From contig JAATVR010000761.1 of NCBI GenBank assembly GCA_014523665.1, positions 1 to 6,996 on the forward strand: DNA of 6,996 bases, given 5' to 3'. The stretch is from Nitrososphaerales archaeon TH526. GTDB taxonomy: Archaea > Thermoproteota > Nitrososphaeria > Nitrososphaerales > Nitrososphaeraceae. Of the stretch, positions 1-5,103 are shown piece by piece. Under the pieces are notes generated by a model that was not told the DNA's origin, ran no database searches, and saw nothing but the letters and a program-made list of their open reading frames with translations. Positions within the stretch are counted from its first letter, which is position 1. Every line of letters begins with the position of its first letter. The translations under genes were made by a program, and so were the position numbers.

Positions 1-1
1 T

Positions 2-175
2 CAGATTTCAGAGGGCGATCACATGATTCCTCCTGATGCAGAACGTCTATTTGCAAAACAAATGAATGCTACCACTTTATCAATCAACTCTAGCCACGCA
101 TCTCCTGTTTCACATCCTGAAGAAATTGCTCAATTAATCTTGAATGCAACAAAAGGGAGCTCAACCAACCAGTAG
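2..175 (+). CDS. Alpha/beta hydrolase, C-terminal end (partial)
   Basis: This is the last 57 codons of a gene that begins before the window. The reading frame is open from base 2 to the TAG at 173-175. The segment 'SEGDHMIPPDAERLFAKQM' followed by 'SSHASPVSHPEEI' matches the C-terminal part of alpha/beta-fold hydrolases. Asp6 of the visible part ('GDHMIP') sits where the catalytic acid is expected, and His32 ('SSHAS') where the catalytic His is expected. The nucleophile elbow and oxyanion hole lie outside the window, so the substrate cannot be inferred. Family knowledge: such proteins are usually soluble esterases or related hydrolases of about 230-300 residues. The gene appears to end normally and no further gene on this strand follows closely. 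Confidence 0.75.
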   Translation, partial: QISEGDHMIPPDAERLFAKQMNATTLSINSSHASPVSHPEEIAQLILNATKGSSTNQ

Positions 176-373
176 TTCAAATCCAGATGACAGCGGCATA
201 CTAGCCTCTAGCCTCTACCAATATCACTCTTTAGTTTTATTTCTCTCTGGTCTTGTTCCATACATAAAGAAAAATATTTGCTCAAGCAAATCACATCAAT
301 ATCATTACTAATTCACTACATTCGGGTCAACAGATCCGGATAGCAGGCACGTATTAAAATGGCTTCTATGTGT

Positions 374-448
374 CTAGATCATTAGAAAAAGAGTCGATAG
401 AATACCTGCCTGGGGACCTACGTGAGGTAGAATTATGCCAATCTTCAT
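374..448 (-). pseudogene. Luciferase-like monooxygenase N-terminal remnant
   Basis: On the minus strand an ATG at 448 opens a 24-codon frame that starts 'MKIGIILPHVGPQA' and stops at TAG (374-376). This beginning is characteristic of the first beta strand and following loop of bacterial-luciferase-like (LLM, often F420-dependent) oxidoreductases, which normally continue for about 300 residues. After 'GPQA' the similarity stops and none of the rest of the TIM barrel can be found downstream in any frame. The likely reading is a gene whose body was deleted, leaving only its start and promoter region. The match is short, about 15 residues, so chance cannot be ruled out, but the pattern of residues is specific. 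A perfect 16-bp palindrome lies 9 bases upstream of the ATG. Confidence 0.45.
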
Positions 449-457
449 CCTAGTATG

Positions 458-473
458 CATATGATATCATATG
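458..473 (-). promoter_or_regulatory. 16-bp perfect palindrome upstream of LLM remnant
   Basis: CATATGATATCATATG is a perfect palindrome centred on GATATC. It lies 10-25 bases upstream of the minus-strand ATG at 448, about where an archaeal TATA box would sit for a leaderless transcript. It could be a symmetric TATA element, an operator, or chance in AT-rich DNA. The cupredoxin gene carries a comparable palindrome with the same GATATC core at a similar distance (2851-2866). Confidence 0.3.
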
Positions 474-482
474 TATTCTATT

Positions 483-520
483 AAAGAACAGTTTCCGATT
501 GGCCCTTTACTGTTCTTTTT
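483..520. terminator. Hairpin followed by T residues
   Basis: AAAGAACAGT (483-492) pairs perfectly with ACTGTTCTTT (509-518) around a 16-base loop, and the plus strand continues to a run of five T (516-520). This resembles an intrinsic terminator on the plus strand, where it would lie about 300 bases beyond the hydrolase stop. On the minus strand it lies about 200 bases beyond the SDR stop. Archaeal termination depends mostly on T-rich tracts, so the role of the stem is uncertain. Confidence 0.4.
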
Positions 521-550
521 GCATAAGCTATGAAAGTTCATCTTAGGTGA

Positions 551-571
551 CAAATAATGACCAAATAATGA
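551..571. repeat. 11-bp tandem direct repeat
   Basis: CAAATAATGA occurs at 551-560 and again at 562-571, separated by one C, so it is a nearly two-copy 11-bp tandem unit. It lies in non-coding AT-rich DNA and has no obvious function; slippage is the simplest origin. Confidence 0.6.
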
Positions 572-715
572 TTGTATTGTATATTCACTTATTCGAGAAT
601 GAATACATTTAGCTTGTTAACTCCAGCAGCTCTGCTTTAGACATAGCGAAATTCCTGCTTCAGGGTTTCAAGGAAAAAGCCTATTCTGACCTCGCTAGCT
701 TTATTGGAGTTTGGC

Positions 716-1507
716 TCAATCCGAGATCATTCCTCCGGTCAAATTGAGCACCGCCCCTGTCATCCCGCTCGATTGGTCAGCGGAGGCAAAGACGAGCGCA
801 TTGGCTAGCTCCGCGAGCGTCGTTAATCTCTTCGTATGAGTCATGCTCTCCATGGACGCTTGAAGCTGCTCGCGAGTCATACCTGAAGCCTGCCCCTGGA
901 GCCCATACGAGATAGTGATTGTCTCTGTTTCAGGCAAACCAGTGGTTCGAACACATACTGTCCGGAGACCCGATGAAGCGAGTTCCATTGAAAGATTTCT
1001 TGATAAAGCTTCCATTGAGGCCCATGCTAGCGCCATTCCGCCCACAAGAGGCGCAGCGAGACGGGCCGGGCTTGGCGTAATGAAAAGGATAACTCCAGAT
1101 TTCCTTCGGATCATGAACCTCGCGGCAGCTTTGGCCGTTATGAAATGTGATTTGGTGTAGCTTGATACAGGAAGAAGAAAACGTTCAGTGGGAAGTTCTA
1201 GGAGCGGAATTCCTTCGATTCCCTGGATGGGAATTCCAAAGGCGTTAAATGAAATATCGATGTGCCCTGTCTTTTCAAAAGTCTTCTCTAAGTGGTCATT
1301 AACTCCCTGCTCATCTAGTGCGTCGACTTCGGATACCTCAGCACTCAAACTAGCGGATGAAATTTCCTGTGCGACTTTATTGAGTTTTGATGTTGACCGG
1401 CCAGTGAGAAAAACTCTGGCGCCTTCTCGTGCAAACGCATGAGCGGCTGTTGATCCTATTGCACCTGTTGCCCCATAAATGACTGCTACTTTATCTTTAA
1501 GCATCAT
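716..1507 (-). CDS. SDR-fold oxidoreductase-like protein lacking Tyr/Lys catalytic pair
   Basis: A 263-residue protein with a Rossmann fold of the short-chain dehydrogenase/reductase type and the usual length for that family. Visible elements are the glycine-rich nucleotide loop 'YGATGAIG' (residues 11-18), 'TGRS' after strand 2 (35-38), 'VDALDE' (61-66), 'FNAFG' in place of NNAG (87-91), a Ser-containing segment 'ITPSPA' (143-148), and the C-terminal 'MTGAVLNLTGG' (249-259) typical of SDR ends. The active-site YxxxK is missing: aligning the following helix ('SMEALSRNLSMELA') puts Met158 at Tyr and Trp162 at Lys. Dinucleotide binding is plausible, but classical SDR catalysis is not. Similar divergent SDRs are known to me from bacteria. 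The gene is clearly richer in GC than its surroundings, with some stretches above 60% against about 35-40% in neighbouring genes. Together with a Shine-Dalgarno site, this suggests transfer from a bacterium. The first of two adjacent ATGs is preferred because of its spacing from that site. No operon partner is seen. Confidence 0.85.
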   Translation of the reverse strand: MMLKDKVAVIYGATGAIGSTAAHAFAREGARVFLTGRSTSKLNKVAQEISSASLSAEVSEVDALDEQGVNDHLEKTFEKTGHIDISFNAFGIPIQGIEGIPLLELPTERFLLPVSSYTKSHFITAKAAARFMIRRKSGVILFITPSPARLAAPLVGGMALAWASMEALSRNLSMELASSGLRTVCVRTTGLPETETITISYGLQGQASGMTREQLQASMESMTHTKRLTTLAELANALVFASADQSSGMTGAVLNLTGGMISD

Positions 1508-1516
1508 ACTATTACT

Positions 1517-1522
1517 ACCTCT
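1517..1522 (-). promoter_or_regulatory. Shine-Dalgarno site of the SDR gene
   Basis: On the minus strand AGAGGT lies 9 bases before the ATG at 1507 and 12 before the second ATG at 1504. This supports the first ATG as the start. Most other genes in the window lack such a site, in line with leaderless archaeal transcripts, so its presence here is notable. Confidence 0.5.
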
Positions 1523-1830
1523 ACAGTTACTTACTAATTTCTTCTCGAATATAGGGTTAACTGTCTTGACTCAAAAAGGGTGAAAATATTGTTAATTTTA
1601 TATCTATATTATGAGAGTGAGTAAGAGTAAATATATTTAAAAAAACAATACAAGAAGTAAAGACAGTTAAGATAGTTAAGACACCCCTCTTTTCATTTCA
1701 TCTCTTCCTGAGTCGCCGGCGAATATTCGCTTATTTCTTCAAGTCTAGTTTGTAACACATTATTCGTGTCCATTCCAATTCCAATTCCATCTGACGGCTA
1801 TTCTTCGCCACATCTGCCGCATTTGCCACA
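1523..1830. other. AT-rich non-coding stretch upstream of SDR
   Basis: No intact gene is seen between the SDR start and the aldehyde dehydrogenase remnant. The part near 1590-1645 is very AT-rich (for example ATATATTTAAAAAAA around 1631-1645) and may contain the SDR promoter on the minus strand. An 11-bp inverted repeat flanks it (1557-1670). On the minus strand, 1801-1830 reads 'CGKCGRCGEE' followed by a stop, in the same frame as the upstream aldehyde dehydrogenase remnant. This could be a decayed zinc-ribbon-like tail or chance. Frame-shifted dehydrogenase sequence may extend here, but I cannot show it. Confidence 0.5.
1557..1670. repeat. 11-bp perfect inverted repeat around 92 bp
   Basis: TTAACTGTCTT (1557-1567) is the exact reverse complement of AAGACAGTTAA (1660-1670). 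A partial further copy, AGTTAAGA, follows at about 1674-1681. The arms enclose an AT-rich core without a gene. The arrangement has the shape of a very small inverted-repeat element, but no flanking target duplication is visible and a chance origin is possible. Confidence 0.35.
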
Positions 1831-2058
1831 CTAACTGAGTAACAGCTCGGTTGTTGCAATCTTTGCTAGATTAGAGTTGTTTTTACTAAATCCGTCTGCA
1901 ACTTTATGCAGAATTTCTGCTCTTGTATGATAATTCTTTTTTCATTCTGCGGAGGCATGCTTTGCCTTTGCAACGCGATTGTTTATATCTTCCTTCGTAA
2001 TGTTATCGTATTCAGCAATAAGATCCTCGGTAGCAGGATTGATCGTTTTTACTCTCAA
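1831..2058 (-). pseudogene. Aldehyde (succinate-semialdehyde) dehydrogenase N-terminal fragment
   Basis: On the minus strand, reading from a TTG at 2058, the frame gives 'RVKTINPATEDLIAEYD', then 'NRVAKAKHASAE', a TGA stop (1942-1944), then 'KKNYHTRAEILHKVADGF' and 'NNSNLAKIATTE'. This is the N-terminus of the NAD(P)-dependent aldehyde dehydrogenase superfamily, closest in style to succinate-semialdehyde dehydrogenases. The TGA stands where the family has a conserved Trp (TGG to TGA). Recognisable similarity ends near 1846, where 'MGK' would be expected, and the frame stops at TAG (1831-1833). Only about 70 of roughly 460 residues remain; the cofactor glycine motif and catalytic Cys and Glu are absent. 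The normal ATG seems to be TTG here. The fragment starts exactly where the FxLYD remnant ends, implying a deletion or recombination joint. It cannot encode a working enzyme. Confidence 0.75.
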
Positions 2059-2424
2059 GTTTCCAGTGGTTCTAGCGTGCTTGGGTCAGTTTATGTGAAA
2101 TCAGTCCCTATCACATCTTTAGTTACATAGTAAGATGTTCCTGTAGCTTTAACAAAATCAATTGATCTGGACACCCCCATTTTTAACCTCTCCAACTATA
2201 TGCAAATAACCTCCATCTTGATCTATCCCTAGTAAGTTTTCATTGTTTGATAGAGATGTATTCAGACTATCGTCATTATCGTCATTATCGTTGTTGTCTC
2301 CATTTTCATTATCATTCCCATCATCGTCTCGTGAAAGTGGAGTCCCTCCGAGTTCTCTTATCCTTTCATCTCCGACATAATTTTCATTATCTTTAAGAAA
2401 AATGGTCATCATAATATTTATCAA
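2055..2424 (-). pseudogene. FxLYD-domain protein, frameshifted and truncated
   Basis: The open part (TTG at 2424 to TGA at 2158-2160, 88 codons; alternative ATGs at 2412 and 2409) has an Asp/Asn-rich low-complexity tract at residues 33-52, then 'GYLHIVGEVKNGGVQIN' (72-88). The latter is the start of the FxLYD-type beta-sandwich common in archaeal envelope proteins. One extra base at 2160 shifts the frame. The next frame continues the same domain: 'DFVKATGTSYYVTKDVIGTD' then 'FT', a TAA (2091-2093) where Tyr is expected, and 'TDPSTLEP' before the match ends near 2061. There is thus a frameshift, a nonsense codon and loss of the C-terminal strands. No signal peptide is seen, although relatives are usually exported, so the 5' end may also be damaged. 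It starts only 3 bases after the cupredoxin stop and may once have been co-transcribed with it. Part of the acidic tract is encoded by a 9-bp repeat (CGTCATTAT twice, 2271-2288). Confidence 0.65.
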
Positions 2425-2427
2425 ATA

Positions 2428-2838
2428 TTATGACATAACAACCTTCCCTATCATCGTAGGATGTAGTTGACAGAAATAAGGAACTTCCCCTGCAGTAGTA
2501 AACTTGTGCTGGAATGTTTGCTTTGGTGCTAGCAACGGATTGAAATTAGGTGATGAATCAAATACTTTTCCTAAATCTGGATCACTACTGCCTTTACCAG
2601 ACGTTACTGTATGAGCTTGATTGTCGTCATTAGTCCAAGTTACAGTATCTCCAACCTTTACATTGACTGGATTTGGTGACCAAGCTTTATCTGCCAGAGT
2701 GGATGCTCCTAATACTATTGAAACATTGTTTCCACCTTGAGCAAACACTAAAGGAGCAGCAAAACCGCCCAATGTTGTAGATAATGCAAGTGCTATAATA
2801 ACAGTGGTAAGAATTGCTATTGTTTGTCTTGTTGACAT
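2428..2838 (-). CDS. Exported type 1 (blue) copper protein, plastocyanin-like
   Basis: A 136-residue precursor of the cupredoxin family, expected to carry single electrons outside the cytoplasmic membrane. Residues 1-34 form a signal peptide: a basic start, a hydrophobic core 'IAILTTVIIALALS' (7-20) and an end at 'LVFAQ'. The mature part has 'SPNPVNVKVGDTVTWTNDD' (54-72), the plastocyanin strand leading to the first copper ligand His76 ('QAHTVTSG'). The C-terminal loop 'YFCQLHPTM' supplies Cys123, His126 and Met129. All four type 1 ligands are therefore present. The length is normal for a single cupredoxin domain without a membrane anchor, so it is soluble or loosely attached. Ammonia-oxidising archaea are known to use many such copper proteins in place of cytochromes c; the actual partner cannot be told. 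A palindromic promoter lies just upstream, and a broken FxLYD gene follows after 3 bases. Confidence 0.92.
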   Translation of the reverse strand: MSTRQTIAILTTVIIALALSTTLGGFAAPLVFAQGGNNVSIVLGASTLADKAWSPNPVNVKVGDTVTWTNDDNQAHTVTSGKGSSDPDLGKVFDSSPNFNPLLAPKQTFQHKFTTAGEVPYFCQLHPTMIGKVVMS

Positions 2839-2850
2839 GTGTTTTAGTAA

Positions 2851-2866
2851 TATAAGATATCTTATA
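2851..2866 (-). promoter_or_regulatory. 16-bp palindromic TATA element of the cupredoxin gene
   Basis: TATAAGATATCTTATA is a perfect palindrome occupying 13-28 bases upstream of the minus-strand ATG at 2838. The distal half (TTATAAG on the coding strand, about 22-28 bases before the ATG) is where an archaeal TATA box should lie if the mRNA is leaderless. The perfect symmetry also allows a repressor or activator site overlapping the TATA box, or TATA use in both directions, since a plus-strand reading frame starts at 2917. Confidence 0.45.
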
Positions 2867-2916
2867 AGGAGTTTGGATGTAGTTTAAGATTTTAGGCAAA
2901 ATTAGCTGATGCGGAT

Positions 2917-3102
2917 ATGCGAAAAAGGATTTTGGTTGTGAGACCTGTCAGGATTGACAAAGAGGAAGCCGCAAGTGTGGCTGTGTTAGAACTTCACAAA
3001 TCTAGACGGTGGACTTACAATTGGCTGAAAGAAAATGTAAGACTACTCAAACGTACTCTCAATTATCAGGAGCTGAAACATTTACTGATTAGAGCCATTT
3101 GA
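2917..3102 (+). pseudogene. IS630-type transposase HTH remnant
   Basis: A 61-codon frame whose first 40 residues, 'MRKRILVVRPVRIDKEEA' then 'ELHKSRRWTYNWLK', resemble the N-terminal helix-turn-helix of IS630-family transposases found in these archaea. In those the segment normally continues into a 'RYDEEGIEGLKDRPRSGRPP'-like linker and a DDE nuclease domain. Here the sequence departs right after 'NWLK' and ends 21 residues later without the linker, the Asp/Asp/Glu triad or most of the expected 300-plus residues. An internal deletion or recombination is the simplest explanation. I see no terminal inverted repeats or TA duplication around it. It might instead be a free-standing small DNA-binding protein derived from a transposase; the identification rests on family resemblance alone. 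Confidence 0.5.
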
Positions 3103-3273
3103 ATTAACCTAATGTTGTATGTGTAAACTAATGGATATTGTTTTTATGTACTATGCTAATATCATCATCATCTGAAATTCCCATCTGACCGTTTAAGATC
3201 GCTGAATGTAATTGCTTAATATAGAACGATTTTCTTAATTTTAGAATATTTAAATAAAAACTATCTTATTTTT

Positions 3274-3290
3274 TTTATAAACTTAAATAT
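3274..3290 (+). promoter_or_regulatory. TATA-box region for the sugar dehydrogenase-like gene
   Basis: TTTATAAA (3274-3281) followed by TTAAATAT (3283-3290) gives two overlapping archaeal TATA-like elements. Initiation about 25-27 bases downstream would fall at 3305-3314, that is either at a TTG (3314) in frame with the gene or as a 50-60 base leader before the ATG at 3365. The assignment is by sequence likeness only. Confidence 0.35.
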
Positions 3291-3364
3291 GATAATGTTG
3301 AGTACGTCTACTATTGAAAAACTTTCATCGCATATTTTATTATTATAAGACGTCAAACGAAAGA

Positions 3365-4915
3365 ATGAGAGTATACGCCATAACAATAGCTGCAATACTG
3401 GTTGCCTCAACACTTTTTACTCTAGATTCTTCTTTTTCTGGAGAGCAGCAATCAAAAAACAGGAATGTATTCGCATACTCCTACTCGGAATTGATAGGTA
3501 CTACATCTGGTGGTAATGCTCCTAGAACGGATATCTTTACCTTTCCTCCGGGCTATACAATTAAGCCTATAGTTTGGAATCTTACTGCTCCGGATACTGT
3601 CACATTTGATGATAAAGGTAATATGTACGTAGGAGAAGCTGGATATCCGTTTACAAACCTTCCTCACCTACCGCGGATTCTAAAAATAGATCCTAGTGGA
3701 AATGTCTCCGTATTTGTTGATACTAAACTAAACTCCCCAATAGTGGATATTACATTTCATAATGGTCTGCTATACGTATCTCATAGGGGCAAAATATCGA
3801 CAGCTGATATCACAAACGGTACAGTAAAAGATATTATCGTTGGACTACCTCAAAGTGGTGATCATATTAACAATCAGATAACATTTAGTCCGGATGGAAA
3901 GAGACTCTTTTTTGGAACAGGAACAAGGACCAATAGCGGAGTGCTTGGAACGGACAATTTGGGCTGGCTTGCTAATTCTCCAAACGTTGCCGATGTACCA
4001 GGTAAAAATATAACATTAACAGGACAGAACTTTGTAACCGAAAATCCACTTACCGCAGAACCTAATGATAATGCAACAACAGGATCATTTGTTCCATTTA
4101 ATAGTACAGCAAATGAAGGTCAAGTGATCAAGGGCCAAGTAAAATGTAATGGATGTATTCTAAGTGCCAATCTGGATGGTACGGATCTTAGACTAATAGG
4201 CTGGGGATTGAGAAATCCGACAGGGTTGGCATTTAACGAGGAAGGTAGACTATTTGCAGCGAGTCATGGTGCAGATGAGAGAGGAAGTAGGCCTATAGTT
4301 AATGATTGGGACAAGTTCTACGAGGTAAAATTAAACGGAACTTCTCTGTTTTATGGCTGGCCTGACTTCTTTGGAAATGCGCAACCAGTAACGGATCCTA
4401 ATTACCAATGGCAAGTAGGCACGATATGCATATCTGCGAATTCGTGTCTTGATAAACCATTGAGCTTTCTCATGCAAAATCATCCACCAGTTGTAAAACC
4501 GTTGGCATTATTCGAGCCCCCTCACGTAGCCATCCAGCAAATGGCGTTTGCAAACAAATCATTTGGCTATGGAGGAGAAGCTTTTGTAGCTGAGGTAGGG
4601 GCGCATGGCGTCAGAGGAGTTGGCCAAAGTGTTGTACGAGTTAATATTGACAACACAACAACAATTTCAGACTTCCTAACTTTGAAGAACCCTACTGAAG
4701 CTAATAGCACAACCTTTAGACCTACTGGTGTAGAATTTAGCCCGAATGGAACTGCTTTGTATATAGTAGACTGGGGTAACCTACTGCAGCCACCCCCTGA
4801 TGGTTATCCTACAATTCCCAATACAGGAGTAGTATGGAAGATAACGCCAGTAGCAGGGAATCAAACCAGTTCTGCTAACACAACATCTGTTGCCAATGGG
4901 ACGACTGCACAATAG
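3365..4915 (+). CDS. Secreted PQQ-type sugar (glucose/sorbosone) dehydrogenase-like protein
   Basis: A 516-residue exported six-bladed beta-propeller of the soluble glucose/aldose/sorbosone dehydrogenase family. Residues 1-37 look like a signal peptide (hydrophobic 'YAITIAAILVAS', end at 'NVFAY'). Repeated propeller elements follow: 'VTFDDKGNMYVGEAG', 'ITFHNGLLYVSHRG', 'TFSPDGKRLFFGTG', 'LAFNEEGRLFAASHGADERG' and 'VEFSPNGTALYIVDWG'. 'VGLPQSGDHINNQ' carries His167, matching the catalytic base of soluble glucose dehydrogenase. 'GWGLRNPTG' carries Arg283-Asn284, which bind PQQ there. About 70 residues between them include a Cys pair 'CNGC' (261-264), as in sorbosone-dehydrogenase-type relatives. 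The tail is rich in Ser, Thr and Asn, with no membrane anchor. Family knowledge predicts PQQ- and Ca-dependent oxidation of a sugar outside the membrane. Whether this organism has PQQ is unknown, so the substrate and even redox activity are open. The ATG at 3365 is chosen because it puts the signal peptide at the start; an in-frame TTG at 3314 would add 17 residues. A shorter paralogue follows. Confidence 0.85.
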   Translation: MRVYAITIAAILVASTLFTLDSSFSGEQQSKNRNVFAYSYSELIGTTSGGNAPRTDIFTFPPGYTIKPIVWNLTAPDTVTFDDKGNMYVGEAGYPFTNLPHLPRILKIDPSGNVSVFVDTKLNSPIVDITFHNGLLYVSHRGKISTADITNGTVKDIIVGLPQSGDHINNQITFSPDGKRLFFGTGTRTNSGVLGTDNLGWLANSPNVADVPGKNITLTGQNFVTENPLTAEPNDNATTGSFVPFNSTANEGQVIKGQVKCNGCILSANLDGTDLRLIGWGLRNPTGLAFNEEGRLFAASHGADERGSRPIVNDWDKFYEVKLNGTSLFYGWPDFFGNAQPVTDPNYQWQVGTICISANSCLDKPLSFLMQNHPPVVKPLALFEPPHVAIQQMAFANKSFGYGGEAFVAEVGAHGVRGVGQSVVRVNIDNTTTISDFLTLKNPTEANSTTFRPTGVEFSPNGTALYIVDWGNLLQPPPDGYPTIPNTGVVWKITPVAGNQTSSANTTSVANGTTAQ

Positions 4916-4966
4916 AATAAGCGTAAGCATAGATAAACGAAGGAAAAAGAGAAGAGAAGGAAAGAG

Positions 4967-5092
4967 ATGATGCCGCCACTGCTGCTATTGTTGCCATTTG
5001 TAGTGATATTAATAATGCTACACAAAAGCATTCACTATTTTCTTTATCCTTTTCTTTTACTTTTAAAAGAAAAACATTATCATAAAATATAA
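4967..5092 (+). CDS. Possible small hydrophobic protein (41 residues)
   Basis: Between the two propeller genes an ATG at 4967 opens a 41-codon frame starting 'MMPPLLLLLPFVVILIML' and ending 'KEKHYHKI'. It would form one or two short membrane segments with a basic C-terminal tail. Purine-rich sequence (GAGAAGGAAAGAG) directly before the ATG could act as a ribosome site. I recognise no family. The region is also a low-complexity purine-then-pyrimidine stretch (pyrimidine-rich 5036-5066), which may instead be the T-rich terminator of the upstream gene. This is therefore a weak candidate. Confidence 0.2.
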   Translation: MMPPLLLLLPFVVILIMLHKSIHYFLYPFLLLLKEKHYHKI

Positions 5093-5103
5093 TAAGAATA
5101 ATT

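Larger units (their letters stand above)
176..715. other. Gene-poor intergenic stretch
   Basis: These 540 bases separate the hydrolase tail from the convergent SDR gene. No intact gene is visible. The stretch holds a luciferase-like monooxygenase start remnant (374-448, minus), a 16-bp palindrome (458-473), a hairpin followed by T residues (483-520) and an 11-bp tandem repeat (551-571), each listed separately. A further small inverted repeat, ATTTGCT-CA-AGCAAAT, lies at 276-291. The rest (176-373 and 572-715) shows no pattern that I can interpret. Confidence 0.6.

Noticed and set aside
944..952. GGTTCGAAC resembling a tRNA T-arm
   Set aside because: It lies inside the intact SDR gene and no acceptor, D or anticodon arms can be built around it.
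915..1442. Open plus-strand frames at 915-1160 and 1188-1442
   Set aside because: They are antisense to the SDR gene, have no recognisable domain, and their openness follows from the composition of the real gene.
1942..1944. TGA read as Trp (recoded genetic code)
   Set aside because: The intact genes here use TGG for Trp, and TGA ends the SDR gene, so decay is the simpler explanation.
1906..2130. Plus-strand frame of 74 codons
   Set aside because: It lies antisense to the aldehyde dehydrogenase and FxLYD remnants, whose minus-strand readings show clear family similarity.
2091..2160. Programmed frameshift to express the full FxLYD domain
   Set aside because: The shifted frame meets a TAA at 2091-2093 and then the domain is cut short, so recoding at 2160 would still not give a complete protein.
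2271..2300. CRISPR-like or satellite repeat in the Asp/Asn tract
   Set aside because: Only two 9-bp copies with no spacers; it reflects repeated Asp/Asn codons.
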